Assembly (NCBI GenBank): GCA_000403415.2
Contig: KE159682.1
Coordinates: 1-47,618 of the forward strand
Origin: Firmicutes bacterium M10-2
Lineage (GTDB): Bacteria > Bacillota_I > Bacilli_A > Erysipelotrichales > Erysipelotrichaceae
Direction of reading: 5' to 3'
DNA: 47,618 bases
Positions 12,538-20,977 of this stretch are shown here, piece by piece; the stretch's first letter is position 1; each line of letters begins with the position of its first letter. Under the pieces are notes generated by a model. That model had not been told where the DNA came from and ran no database searches. It worked only from the letters and a program-made list of their open reading frames with translations. The translations under genes were made by a program, and so were the position numbers.

Positions 12538-13371
12538 TTATTCTTCGATCCATTCTCTTTCCTGCAAATACTCATAATTAATCGGATTGATTGTTTCTAC
12601 AATATCGATTCCAATCGAACTTAAGTATTGAACAGCTTCATCATAAAGATTTTTATCGAGATCTTTCGGGTTATGCGCATCCATTCCGATAATAGCTTGG
12701 CATCCGCAATCTGCAGCCAGTTCCCAGAACTTATGATGTGGATATTGCTCGATTCCGTACTTTTTATTTGCTTGCAATCCTAATACATTATATTCCAAAG
12801 GAATACGTAACTTCGCACATTCAATGCATACTCCTTTAAATCCTTCTTTGATTGCATCACACCATTCAATATATTCATTTCTCATGATGAGTTCGGGATG
12901 TGCCAAATATGCATACATTCCCGTTTGCAGGCCTGCTATACATGTTGCAAAATAGTTTTCGATATATCGAGGAGGCATATGTCCGAAATAAATTCCATAT
13001 TCATCGCTTAAATAAAAATGATTTCCTAAAATCAAATAATCGATTTGCTGTTCTACACAAAAATCAAGAAGCCAATCTTGATACATAGGATAATACTCCG
13101 CTTCCAGTCCCAGCAAAATCGTAATTTTATCTTTGTATTTTTCCTTTAAATAGAGAACGCTGCGCTTATATTCTTCAAATTCTTCAATATTCATGCGAAT
13201 TTTCGAAACATATCGAGAATTATATTCCCAACATGCATGATCGGAAAATCCTAATACTTTATATCCGTTTTCGATCGCTTCCAATACGTATTCTTCATCC
13301 GACCCGACCGCATGATGACAACGAAAAGTGTGAGTATGATAATTTGTTCTAAAAAAAGAGTTGTTCTCCAT
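12538..13371 (-). CDS. PHP-domain phosphoesterase, histidinol-phosphatase-like
   Basis: This protein of 277 residues belongs to the PHP superfamily of metal-dependent phosphoesterases. The metal-binding pattern is visible: NYHTHTFRCHH near residues 10-20, FSDHA, the GLEAEYY glutamate, LGNHFY, AHPEL and GMDAHNP near the end. The closest described group is histidinol phosphatase of the HisK type, but no his genes are nearby, so a different phosphate ester is possible. Its start overlaps the end of truA by 23 bases, which indicates co-transcription with the ECF-truA genes. The gene ends the run before the rplM promoter. Confidence 0.82.
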   Translation of the reverse strand: MENNSFFRTNYHTHTFRCHHAVGSDEEYVLEAIENGYKVLGFSDHACWEYNSRYVSKIRMNIEEFEEYKRSVLYLKEKYKDKITILLGLEAEYYPMYQDWLLDFCVEQQIDYLILGNHFYLSDEYGIYFGHMPPRYIENYFATCIAGLQTGMYAYLAHPELIMRNEYIEWCDAIKEGFKGVCIECAKLRIPLEYNVLGLQANKKYGIEQYPHHKFWELAADCGCQAIIGMDAHNPKDLDKNLYDEAVQYLSSIGIDIVETINPINYEYLQEREWIEE

Positions 13372-14101
13372 AGTAGACCTCCATTAAATATAAGCCTTGA
13401 GGGGGCGCGTTGTATGGACATGCATGCTTATCTTTTGCTTCCAGCATATTCTTGATCGCTGCCGGTTCGATCTTATGCCGACCAACCGCAAGCAGCGCTC
13501 CAACCATCATCCGAATTTGATATCTTAAAAAGCCGGTTCCGATAAAGTCAAAATAAAGATCTTGTCCGTCTTCGAAAAAATCAATTTGATAGATTGTTTT
13601 TTCTCTAGGCTTTCGCGGATCGATCTTATTCGATGAAAAACTCGTAAAATCGTGTTTCCCGATAAAATAAGGAACTGCTTCTTTAATCTTTTCAGTATCT
13701 AATCTACCTTGTAGGATATTTTTGTATTTGAATTGAAAAGGGTCAAGCAAATTATAGGAACAAACATAACGATATCTTTTTCCGGTCGCGCTAAATCGCG
13801 CATGGAAATTTTCGTCAGCATTTTCGCATTCTATAACTCGAATATCCAAAGGCAAGATCCCGTTTAAGGCTTTTTGATATTGTAAAGGAGAAATTCCTTC
13901 TCGTCCTTTAAAATGAACAACTTGTCCTTTCGCATGAACTTTTGCATCCGTTCGACCGCTTGCAGTCACTTCGCAAGGCTCATGATTAATCTTTTTCAAT
14001 GCCGATTCGAAGATTTCCTGAATCCCTAACGCATTAATTTGTTTTTGCCAGCCTGCATAATTCGATCCGTCGTAAGCGATAATCGCTTTTATTTTCGGCA
14101 T
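13349..14101 (-). CDS. truA: tRNA pseudouridine(38-40) synthase
   Basis: This protein of 250 residues converts uridines 38-40 of the anticodon stem-loop of many tRNAs to pseudouridine. The catalytic motif SGRTDAKVHA holds Asp52, matching the essential Asp of TruA. GTGFLRYQIRMMVGALLAVG near the C terminus is the second family signature. I start at the ATG at 14101; a TTG four codons earlier is only one base from its AGGA and seems less likely. The stop of ecfT lies four bases ahead, and the PHP gene overlaps its end, so all are in one operon. Confidence 0.94.
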   Translation of the reverse strand: MPKIKAIIAYDGSNYAGWQKQINALGIQEIFESALKKINHEPCEVTASGRTDAKVHAKGQVVHFKGREGISPLQYQKALNGILPLDIRVIECENADENFHARFSATGKRYRYVCSYNLLDPFQFKYKNILQGRLDTEKIKEAVPYFIGKHDFTSFSSNKIDPRKPREKTIYQIDFFEDGQDLYFDFIGTGFLRYQIRMMVGALLAVGRHKIEPAAIKNMLEAKDKHACPYNAPPQGLYLMEVYYGEQLFF

Positions 14102-14105
14102 AACT

Positions 14106-14912
14106 TTATGCAAGTCCTAATACTTGAATCGAGATGCAGCATACGAGGATCAAAACAGAAAGGATCAGTCCAATATAATCGATAGAATGCATGCTTAGCA
14201 CTTTATATCGTGTTCTTGGTTTCTGTGGATCATACCCTCTTGCTTCCATAGCATTAGCAAGCTGATCAGCACGATCAAAAGCCGATACAAATAAAGGAAC
14301 GATTAAGGAAAGTACTGCCATCACCTTTTCTTTTAAGCTTCCGTTTTCAAGATCGACTCCTCGAGAAGCCTGGGCATTCATGATCCTTTGAGTTTCTTCG
14401 ATCAAAGTTGGAATAAAACGCAATGCGATACTGATCATCATTGCAATGATATGGGCCGGCAATCCAACTTTTTCAAAGGGATGAAGAAGTTTTTCAATTC
14501 CTAAAGTAAGATCCAATGGCTTTGTGGTCGCTGTAAGGATCGTTGTGATAATAATCATCAGCATTAAACGCACTACAATATAAAGAGTTTGATATACCGC
14601 ATCGGAATAAACAGAAAACCATCCAATCTGCAGCCAAGGAACTCCGGTTTTTATAACAAGTATATTGATCACCAGCAATATAACCATCATGAATATCATA
14701 GGCTTCACAGATCGCAGGGCAAATCCCAGACTAAGCTTTGACAACTTTAATGCCAGAATAATAAAAGCGGCAATCAAAATATAACCCCATATGCCGGCAG
14801 GAACAAAAATCGCAATCATCAAGAACAACATAATCATGATCTTGGCTCTGGGATCCATACGATTGACAACAGAATCGAATGGAATATAACGTCCTAATGC
14901 GATATTATTCAT
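14106..14912 (-). CDS. ecfT: Energy-coupling factor transporter transmembrane protein EcfT
   Basis: This protein of 268 residues is the membrane scaffold of the ECF vitamin/metal transporters. It couples the two ATPases to exchangeable substrate-binding S proteins. Several hydrophobic segments lie at about 25-58, 68-90, 108-128 and 155-172, with a last one near 245-265. The two coupling-helix motifs with SRG (183-185) and ARG (224-226) bind the ATPases. It overlaps ecfA2 by 8 bases. The RibU gene at 31958 is a likely client. Confidence 0.95.
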   Translation of the reverse strand: MNNIALGRYIPFDSVVNRMDPRAKIMIMLFLMIAIFVPAGIWGYILIAAFIILALKLSKLSLGFALRSVKPMIFMMVILLVINILVIKTGVPWLQIGWFSVYSDAVYQTLYIVVRLMLMIIITTILTATTKPLDLTLGIEKLLHPFEKVGLPAHIIAMMISIALRFIPTLIEETQRIMNAQASRGVDLENGSLKEKVMAVLSLIVPLFVSAFDRADQLANAMEARGYDPQKPRTRYKVLSMHSIDYIGLILSVLILVCCISIQVLGLA

Positions 14913-15765
14913 AAGTCTTTACCTGCTCTTTCACAATTTTTACGAGAGTATCCATTTCCAAGACATCATCTGGGATACAAAATCCTTTTTCGTTCAACAT
15001 TTTTTTTAATCGAATGATCGCAGGCGGATTGATTCCGATATTTTCCATCCATTCCGGATGTTGAAAAAATTCTTTGACAGAACTTTCTATTTTAACTTTT
15101 CCTTGATCAAAAACGATAACGTGATCGCAATAATCTTTTACATGTTCCATATCATGGGAAACCAGCAAAACAGTTTTTCCTTGCTTTTTATTCAAATCCA
15201 TGAAAAGTGTCATCATTTCTTGAGCACCTTGAGGATCCAATCCTGCAGTCGGTTCATCAAGTACAAGAATATTTGGCTCTAAAACCAAGATTCCGGCAAT
15301 TGCTACACGACGCTTTTGTCCTCCTGAAAGATCAAAAGGCGATCGTTGAAGATAGCGATCATCAAGGCCTACAATAGGAAGCACTTTTTTGGCCAAGGCA
15401 ACAGCTTCCTCCTCGCTTGTCCCAAAATTTTTCGGTCCAAACGCAATATCTTTCTCTATGGTTTCTTCAAAAAGCTGATATTCAGGAAATTGAAAAACAA
15501 GTCCGACTTTCTTTCTCAGTTCTTTGATATCTTTGATTTTTGTTCCTGGCTGAATATGATAATTCTCGATATCTACACTACCGCTTGTCGGAACTAACAA
15601 CGCATTGAGATGTTGTACAAATGTACTTTTTCCCGATCCTGTCTGCCCTATGATCGCTGTGACTTTTCCTTTTGGAATATTTAAGGTAATTCCATTTAAT
15701 GCGAGCTTTTCAAATGGAGTTCCCGGATTGTAAATATGGGTTAATTCATTTGTTTTAATTGACAT
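14905..15765 (-). CDS. ecfA2: Energy-coupling factor ATPase EcfA2
   Basis: This protein of 286 residues is one of the two ABC ATPases of the ECF module. It has Walker A GQTGSGKST (40-48), Q-loop Gln92, signature LSGGQ (146-150), Walker B ILVLDE (166-171) with DEPTAGLDP, and a switch His in VSHD. The N-terminal YNPGTPFEK segment is typical of the EcfA2 (EcfA') half. Its ATG overlaps the end of ecfA1 by 25 bases, suggesting coupled translation and equal amounts of the two ATPases. Confidence 0.95.
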   Translation of the reverse strand: MSIKTNELTHIYNPGTPFEKLALNGITLNIPKGKVTAIIGQTGSGKSTFVQHLNALLVPTSGSVDIENYHIQPGTKIKDIKELRKKVGLVFQFPEYQLFEETIEKDIAFGPKNFGTSEEEAVALAKKVLPIVGLDDRYLQRSPFDLSGGQKRRVAIAGILVLEPNILVLDEPTAGLDPQGAQEMMTLFMDLNKKQGKTVLLVSHDMEHVKDYCDHVIVFDQGKVKIESSVKEFFQHPEWMENIGINPPAIIRLKKMLNEKGFCIPDDVLEMDTLVKIVKEQVKTYE

Positions 15766-16568
15766 AAAGCTTCAACAACCCCTTCCAACGTGCATTCATT
15801 TTTATCGAATATTCCTTCTTTTTTTAGTTCCTTTGAAAATTTTAAAGCAAATGGAATATCCAATTTCATTTCATGAAGCGCTTCTTCTTTATCAAAAATT
15901 TCCATTGGTTTTCCGCTCATAGCGACTTTTCCGTCTTTTAAAACGATTACATGCTCGCTTTGAGCCACTTCTTCCATATCATGAGTTATGGAAATAATTG
16001 TAACATTTTTCTTTTCGTGCAATTTTTTGATTTGCTCATTAATGCTTTTCTTTCCTTGAGGATCAAGCATACTTGTCGATTCATCAAAAATAATGATTTC
16101 CGGCTCGATTGCCAATATTCCGGCAATCGCAACTCGTTGTTTTTGACCTCCGGAGAGCTTTGTTGGTTCGGAATCCAAATAATTGATCATATTTACTTTT
16201 GCGGCTGACTCTTCAATAATTGCCTGCATTTTTTCTTGAGGAACGCAATGATTTTCAAGCCCAAACGCAATGTCGTCTGCCACAGTCGATCCTATGAACT
16301 GATTATCAGGATTTTGAAATACGATTCCTACATGGTCTCTTATTGAATAAACCGTGGATTCATCTAATTTTTGACCGAGTATTTCGATTGTTCCGGATTT
16401 TGCTTCCAAGAGCCCGATCATTAACTTTGCGATCGTGCTTTTTCCTGATCCGTTGTGACCAATAATCGTGGTATAACTTCCTTTCGGAATCACAAATGAA
16501 ATACCTTTGATCGTATCGTGTTGTTCGTCATAAGAAAACACAAGATCTTTTATATTTACAGCATCCAT
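15741..16568 (-). CDS. ecfA1: Energy-coupling factor ATPase EcfA1
   Basis: This protein of 275 residues is the partner ATPase. Walker A is GHNGSGKST (37-45), the signature is LSGGQ (138-142), and Walker B is IIIFDE (158-163) followed by STSMLDP. DES/DEA in place of DEP is common in EcfA1 and helps to tell it from EcfA2. It is the first gene of the ecf-truA-PHP operon, with a GGAGG site. A long hairpin lies directly upstream of that site, so the operon may be controlled in its leader. Confidence 0.95.
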   Translation of the reverse strand: MDAVNIKDLVFSYDEQHDTIKGISFVIPKGSYTTIIGHNGSGKSTIAKLMIGLLEAKSGTIEILGQKLDESTVYSIRDHVGIVFQNPDNQFIGSTVADDIAFGLENHCVPQEKMQAIIEESAAKVNMINYLDSEPTKLSGGQKQRVAIAGILAIEPEIIIFDESTSMLDPQGKKSINEQIKKLHEKKNVTIISITHDMEEVAQSEHVIVLKDGKVAMSGKPMEIFDKEEALHEMKLDIPFALKFSKELKKEGIFDKNECTLEGVVEALCQLKQMN

Positions 16569-16582
16569 GAGTACCTCCTAAC

Positions 16583-16637
16583 AAAGGATAGATCTTCATA
16601 GCAAAGGTAAAATCGTTCTTTGCTAGATTTGTCCTTT
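16583..16637 (-). promoter_or_regulatory. Long hairpin before the ecfA1 ribosome binding site
   Basis: Two stacked stems form here: 13 pairs (16583-16595 with 16625-16637, two G-U pairs) and 7 pairs (16600-16606 with 16618-16624), with a four-base bulge. On the ecf transcript it ends only a few bases ahead of the TTAGGAGG site. On the plus strand it is followed by T residues, but no plus-strand gene ends here. Confidence 0.5.
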
Positions 16638-16835
16638 TTTTCTACAATATGGATTGATGTTTCCAATAAATATCCGACAAATCTATCTCCTGCCAATGAT
16701 ATAAAAATTCTATGAGGGAATTCATTTGTTGATATTTTACCAAACCCATTATAAAGAATAATTGACGAGAATCAATATTTCGAGAATTTTTATCGATAAT
16801 ACGCCCCATATCCACGTAATCAGCAAAAAAAAGTA

Positions 16836-16872
16836 TAAAAAAATACAGACTAGCAATCTAATCTGTATTTTA
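16836..16872 (-). terminator. Terminator after the small unknown gene
   Basis: On the minus strand AAAATACAGA pairs with TCTGTATTTT around a 12-base loop and runs into T residues. It lies just after the stop of the gene ending at 16882. Confidence 0.8.
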
Positions 16873-16881
16873 ATAATAAAT

Positions 16882-17307
16882 TTACTTAGCGAAATTAAAT
16901 CCTTGATATTGAACATCTGCAATTTTCATAGCATTGATGATTGCTGATGCTAAGAATGTTAAAGATTCAATGGTCGATTCTCCGTTATAAATCACATCCA
17001 CTACATTTGTATGAGCATCAAAAGAGGACGATAAGCCATCTTTTGCCAGTTCTTCTTGAAAACGATCCGCTGTTTTTGAATCGGCAACACCGAAAGTCAA
17101 AGTAACCGGAAAGCTTTTTGGAGATTGTCCGACCCAAGATAAAATATCTGCTTTCAATGCCGGAATATCGCCATTTTCATCTTCAGTTGGTGCTGGCAGC
17201 AAGTAATTATCCAACGATTTATTTTTCTTGTCATTTACAACTTTGATAACTCCGGCGGTTCCTGCGGCAATACCTGCAATTGCAGCAATCCATTTTAACC
17301 ATTTCAT
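16882..17307 (-). CDS. Small membrane-anchored protein of unknown function
   Basis: I do not recognise this protein of 141 residues. Residues 4-22 (LKWIAAIAGIAAGTAGVIK) form one hydrophobic helix, likely a membrane anchor. A charged linker follows, then a compact domain of about 85 residues that looks alpha/beta. Its ATG overlaps the end of the TrmR-like methyltransferase by 4 bases, so the two are translated from one message. A terminator follows directly, which closes the unit. Confidence 0.75.
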   Translation of the reverse strand: MKWLKWIAAIAGIAAGTAGVIKVVNDKKNKSLDNYLLPAPTEDENGDIPALKADILSWVGQSPKSFPVTLTFGVADSKTADRFQEELAKDGLSSSFDAHTNVVDVIYNGESTIESLTFLASAIINAMKIADVQYQGFNFAK

Positions 17308-17897
17308 GATTTTTTCCTCCTTGTCACGGCTACCCCGTCACCGACATCATAAAATTCGGTTTCAAATTCATTGAGGTTTTTCAGAAATTCTCGGTATGCG
17401 CGAATTTTACGAACCAAATGTTTTGTATTTCGATTATGAGTCAATTCGGGGTTTTCTACCATTCCGTGAAAATTCATATTATCTGAAATGATTATACCAT
17501 CTTGGCTCAAAAGGGGGGAATACTTTGCAAAGAAACGTTGATATTGTGCTTTCGCTGCATCAATAAAGATACAATCAAATTCTTGTAAAGGACACTCCAC
17601 TTCATTGGCATCTCCTTCAATTAGTTGAATCTGCTCACTAACATTACTGTTCGCGATATTGATTTTTGCCTCTTTAATCATTTCCGGATCCCGCTCGATC
17701 GTAACCACTTCTATATTTTTTCCTAAAGAAGCGACTGTAATTGCTGTTTTTGCGATTGCAGTTCCGATTTCCAAAAAAGATTTTATTTCATTTTCTTTTA
17801 CTAACTGGATCAAAAAAGCCAATCCATCTTCGAACATCACTGGAACATGATGCTCTTTTGCATAAATTCTTAATTGCTCTTCTTGTTTTTTGTCCAT
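17304..17897 (-). CDS. trmR: O-methyltransferase, TrmR-like
   Basis: This protein of 197 residues is an S-adenosylmethionine-dependent O-methyltransferase of the YrrM/TrmR group, which methylates 5-hydroxyuridine at tRNA position 34 in B. subtilis. SAM motif I is FLEIGTAIAKTAI near residue 41, motif II is TIERDPE, and the metal-binding motif is FIDAAKAQYQRFF. DNMNFHG in the next segment is also typical. The length fits the family (about 210). The symbol is based on similarity; catechol-type methyltransferases are the alternative. It follows rplQ but is separated from it by a terminator. Confidence 0.8.
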   Translation of the reverse strand: MDKKQEEQLRIYAKEHHVPVMFEDGLAFLIQLVKENEIKSFLEIGTAIAKTAITVASLGKNIEVVTIERDPEMIKEAKINIANSNVSEQIQLIEGDANEVECPLQEFDCIFIDAAKAQYQRFFAKYSPLLSQDGIIISDNMNFHGMVENPELTHNRNTKHLVRKIRAYREFLKNLNEFETEFYDVGDGVAVTRRKKS

Positions 17898-17910
17898 AAC
17901 TTCCTCTAAT

Positions 17911-17938
17911 AAAAAAGTGAAGTAGCTCCCTACTTCAC
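17911..17938 (-). terminator. Terminator of the S10-spc-alpha supercluster
   Basis: On the minus strand GTGAAGTAG pairs with CTACTTCAC around GGAG and is followed by six T residues. The first arm includes the last codons and the stop codon of rplQ, so coding and termination signals overlap. Confidence 0.9.
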
Positions 17939-18292
17939 AAATTCAACAATTGCCATTGGTGCAGCATCGCCACGACGAATACGCGTTTTTACAACACGAG
18001 TATATCCACCGTTTCGATCAGCATATTGCGGTCCCAGTTCATTGAATAATTTCTGCAATGCTGTTGTTCCGTTTTCATCAACTTCAATATTACGAACGTA
18101 AGCAGCTGCTTGACGACGTGCATGAAGATCTCCTCTTTTCGCAAGAGTGATCAAGCTGTCCACTACTGCGCTTACTTCTTTGGCTTTCATTTCTGTGGTT
18201 TCGATTTGACCATATTGGATCAGGGAAGTAGCCATGTTGCGAAGCAACGCTTTTCGATGATCTGCTTTACGGCCTAATTTACGATTACGCAT
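17930..18292 (-). CDS. rplQ: Ribosomal protein L17
   Basis: This protein of 120 residues sits near the polypeptide exit tunnel. [24 protein letters not shown] is the family N terminus (first 20 shown by position: residues 1-20), and the end [19 protein letters not shown] is also typical. It is the last gene of the supercluster, 18 bases after rpoA, and its stop codon lies inside the terminator stem. Confidence 0.96.
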   Translation of the reverse strand: MRNRKLGRKADHRKALLRNMATSLIQYGQIETTEMKAKEVSAVVDSLITLAKRGDLHARRQAAAYVRNIEVDENGTTALQKLFNELGPQYADRNGGYTRVVKTRIRRGDAAPMAIVEFVK

Positions 18293-18310
18293 GGTCGTTC
18301 CTCCTCTTAT

Positions 18311-19264
18311 TTATTCATTACTTGATTTAAAGGACAATCCTAATGAATAAATCTTGTCCTTTACTTCTTTTAACGATTTTTTACCAAGATTACGCACATG
18401 CATCATTTCATCTTCCGTTTTTTGAATCAATTCTTCCACCGTTGTAATTCCTGCACGTTTTAAGCAGTTATACGAACGAACAGAAAGCTCTAAATCTTCG
18501 ATCATCTTTGATTGAATACCAGTTGGAGCAATATCTTTTTCTTGTTCTTGCGCATCCACTTCCTCAATTGTGCCTTCTTCCAGATTTTTTAAGATTGCCA
18601 AATGATCTCTTAAGATTTTTGACGAAATCGAAAGAACTTCGGAAGGTTTTACGGTTCCGTCTGTTTCTATTTCCATAGTCAAACGATCATATTCTTTCCC
18701 TTCATCATTCACCTTTGGTTCACTAACATAAGCAACTCGTTTCACCGGCGAATACAAGGCGTCCGTGTAAATCGTTCCTAACGGCTGATTATCGTTTTGA
18801 TACATGTGTTTGTTGGTTTCGGCACCAACATATCCTCTGCCTAAACGTGCGGAAAGTTCCATATTCAAAGAACCTCCTTGCGACAAAGTGCAGATTTCCA
18901 AATCCGGATTTAATACTTCTACGCCTTCCGGACAAATAATATCCCCTGCGTAAACGACACATGGTCCTTCTTTTTCGATCCTTAAGGTATGGATGTCATT
19001 GTCATGAATATCAATCTTTAAGATTAATTGTTTTATCTTCAAGATGAGCGATGCGACATCTTCGCTTACTCCCTTGATCCCCGTAAACTCATGATAAACT
19101 CCGTCAATTCTGATCGCAAATACAGCTCCGCCCGGAACAGCCGAGAGCATTACACGGCGCAGTCCATTTCCTAGCGTGATTCCGAATTGATTTTCCAGAG
19201 GAGTAAAAATAAATTTTCCATATGTTTGATTATCTTCTATCGTTTGGATTTCATACTTTGTCAT
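18311..19264 (-). CDS. rpoA: RNA polymerase alpha subunit
   Basis: This protein of 317 residues dimerises to start polymerase assembly and contacts upstream promoter DNA. The N-terminal domain covers about residues 1-230, with the TLGNGLRRVMLSAVPG segment. A linker rich in Glu and Gln follows. The C-terminal DNA-binding domain lies at about 250-317, with LELSVRSYNCLKRAGI and VRNLGKKSLKEVKDK helix-hairpin-helix elements. Length and layout are normal. It lies between rpsK and rplQ as in other Bacillota. Confidence 0.97.
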   Translation of the reverse strand: MTKYEIQTIEDNQTYGKFIFTPLENQFGITLGNGLRRVMLSAVPGGAVFAIRIDGVYHEFTGIKGVSEDVASLILKIKQLILKIDIHDNDIHTLRIEKEGPCVVYAGDIICPEGVEVLNPDLEICTLSQGGSLNMELSARLGRGYVGAETNKHMYQNDNQPLGTIYTDALYSPVKRVAYVSEPKVNDEGKEYDRLTMEIETDGTVKPSEVLSISSKILRDHLAILKNLEEGTIEEVDAQEQEKDIAPTGIQSKMIEDLELSVRSYNCLKRAGITTVEELIQKTEDEMMHVRNLGKKSLKEVKDKIYSLGLSFKSSNE

Positions 19265-19289
19265 TTAGGCACCTCCTTATAGTGTCCTA

Positions 19290-19679
19290 TTATCCACGAG
19301 GTCTTTTTGGCGGACGGCATCCATTGTGAGGGATCGGCGTCACATCATTGATCATTGTGATTTCAAGTCCTGCTACCTGCAGTGCTCGAACAGCAGCTTC
19401 CCGTCCAGGTCCAGGTCCTTTTACTTCTACGCTTACGCTCTTCATTCCATGATCCATTGCCGCTTTTCCTGCCGCTTCTGCTGCCATTTGCGCCGCATAT
19501 GGTGTGCTCTTTCGACTTCCTTTGAATCCTAAAGCACCTGCCGAGCTCCATGAGATCGCATTTCCTGCTTCATCCGTGATCGTTACAATCGTATTGTTGA
19601 AAGTCGAGTGAACGTGTGCACATCCTCTGGCCACATTCTTTTTGACACGACGTTTTCTTGTATTTTGTGTTTTTGCCAT
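19290..19679 (-). CDS. rpsK: Ribosomal protein S11
   Basis: This protein of 129 residues lies in the platform of the small subunit, close to the mRNA exit and the E site. [16 protein letters not shown] and the C-terminal [18 protein letters not shown] are strong S11 signatures. It is 16 bases downstream of rpsM with a GGAGAG site and 25 bases ahead of rpoA. Confidence 0.97.
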   Translation of the reverse strand: MAKTQNTRKRRVKKNVARGCAHVHSTFNNTIVTITDEAGNAISWSSAGALGFKGSRKSTPYAAQMAAEAAGKAAMDHGMKSVSVEVKGPGPGREAAVRALQVAGLEITMINDVTPIPHNGCRPPKRPRG

Positions 19680-19695
19680 GTTCTACTCTCCTCTC

Positions 19696-20061
19696 CTACT
19701 TCTTCTTGTTGGCAACTGTTTTTGCCTTCCCTTTTCTTGTCCGCGCATTCGTTTTCGTTCTCTGTCCTCTTACCGGCAGTCCTTTACGGTGGCGGATTCC
19801 TCTATAGCATCCGATTTCCATCAATCGTTTGATGTTCAGCTGCACTTCTCTGCGCAGATCTCCTTCGACTTTGATCTTGTCTACTTCTTTTCGGATCGCA
19901 TTCAATTCTTGTTCGCTTAAATCTTTGATCCTTTTGTCTTCGCTGATATTCACTGCTGCTAATACTTTGCTTGCCGTCGTACGGCCGATTCCGTAAATAT
20001 ACGTCAGCGAGATCACTGCTCGTTTATCGTTTGGAATGTCTACTCCTGCTATACGTGCCAT
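19696..20061 (-). CDS. rpsM: Ribosomal protein S13
   Basis: This protein of 121 residues is in the head of the small subunit and contacts P-site tRNA and L5. [20 protein letters not shown] at the N terminus, YGIGRTTA, and the [14 protein letters not shown] basic tail are all typical. It follows rpmJ by 12 bases, the standard order in the alpha part of the cluster. Confidence 0.97.
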   Translation of the reverse strand: MARIAGVDIPNDKRAVISLTYIYGIGRTTASKVLAAVNISEDKRIKDLSEQELNAIRKEVDKIKVEGDLRREVQLNIKRLMEIGCYRGIRHRKGLPVRGQRTKTNARTRKGKAKTVANKKK

Positions 20062-20073
20062 TCGTTCCTCCTA

Positions 20074-20190
20074 TTAGTTTCCTTGTCTCTGCTTGTGCTT
20101 TGGATTTTCGCAAATTACCATAACCCGTCCTTTGCGTCGGATTACCCTGCACTTGTCACAGATTGGTTTTACAGATGGTCTTACTTTCAT
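20074..20190 (-). CDS. rpmJ: Ribosomal protein L36
   Basis: This short gene encodes 38 residues, starting [15 protein letters not shown] and ending with GN. The zinc-binding set is C-x2-C near residues 11-14, then a Cys and a His further on (VICENPKH), the form that keeps zinc. A GGAGG site lies before the ATG. infA, which usually precedes rpmJ in Bacillota, is not present in the gap up to adk. Confidence 0.95.
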   Translation of the reverse strand: MKVRPSVKPICDKCRVIRRKGRVMVICENPKHKQRQGN

Positions 20191-20281
20191 CTTTTTTCCT
20201 CCTGTATTGCCACGTATTGCCTGCTAAAATGCGTATGTATGCATGCGGATTTTAACAGAAACGTGGGCTTCTGTTATACGC

Positions 20282-20319
20282 AAATAAATGCGCTTATACA
20301 TTATAAGCGCAATTTATTT
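20282..20319 (-). promoter_or_regulatory. Hairpin between adk and rpmJ
   Basis: AAATAAATGCGCTTATA (20282-20298) and TATAAGCGC plus AATTTATTT (20302-20319) pair almost perfectly with one bulged base, overlapping the adk stop. The T-run after it on the transcript is weak, so this may be a partial terminator, an RNA-processing site or an mRNA stabiliser, not a full stop. Confidence 0.5.
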
Positions 20320-20964
20320 GTTTTTCAAGGCTTCCTCGATGGAAGGCCAAATTTCATCCATGCTGCGATCAGCATCAATGTGTTTTACAATTCCTTTTTC
20401 CTCATAATATGCAATAACTGGCTCGGTATTTTTTGCATATTCGTCAAGACGTACTTTTAGACTCGCTTCATTATCGTCTTTACGTTGTGACAATGCTTCT
20501 CCGCATACATCACAAATTCCGTCCACTTTTGGTGGAGTGGTATATATATTATATATTGCCCCACATTTTTTGCACGTACGGCGCCCGGTAATACGCTTCG
20601 TCAATACGTCAAACGGAACATCCATTGCGACAACTACATCAACAGCAAGATCTGTTCCTTTTGTCATTTCTTCAAAAGCCAAGGCTTGATCAAGTGTCCG
20701 TGGATATCCATCCAATAAATATCCGTTCTTTTTGTCGCTTAGATTTGCCAAATAATCGGCAACCATTTTGTTTGTGATTTCATCAGGAACTAAAAGTCCT
20801 TTTTCTGTATACGCTTTCGCTTGTTGTCCCAGAGGAGTGTCGTTTGCGATGTTCGCACGGAAGATATCTCCAGTCGAGATGTGGTTTAAGTTAAACTCAT
20901 CTTTAATTCGGCTTGAGAACGTACCTTTGCCAGAACCAGGTGCACCCATAATAAAGATGTTCAT
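20314..20964 (-). CDS. adk: Adenylate kinase, zinc form
   Basis: This protein of 216 residues catalyses ATP + AMP = 2 ADP and keeps adenylates balanced in the cytosol. The P-loop is GAPGSGKGT (7-15), the AMP site includes DGYPRT (85-90), and the long LID carries four cysteines (131, 134, 151, 154) that bind zinc, the usual Gram-positive form. It lies 13 bases after secY, as in most Bacillota. Downstream, map and infA are missing and rpmJ follows. Confidence 0.97.
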   Translation of the reverse strand: MNIFIMGAPGSGKGTFSSRIKDEFNLNHISTGDIFRANIANDTPLGQQAKAYTEKGLLVPDEITNKMVADYLANLSDKKNGYLLDGYPRTLDQALAFEEMTKGTDLAVDVVVAMDVPFDVLTKRITGRRTCKKCGAIYNIYTTPPKVDGICDVCGEALSQRKDDNEASLKVRLDEYAKNTEPVIAYYEEKGIVKHIDADRSMDEIWPSIEEALKNK

Positions 20965-20977
20965 GTGAATCTCCCTT

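Larger units (their letters stand above)
16569..16881 (-). other. Intergenic leader of the ecf operon (313 bases)
   Basis: No gene is visible. The part next to ecfA1 holds a hairpin of 20 pairs at 16583-16637, and the far end holds the terminator of the upstream small gene (16836-16872). The middle is AT-rich. I see no convincing TTGACA/TATAAT pair in it, so the position of the ecf promoter is uncertain. Confidence 0.55.

Noticed and set aside
16762-16947. Plus-strand frame of 61 codons before the small unknown gene
   Set aside because: It overlaps the terminator and the end of that gene, with no ribosome binding site.
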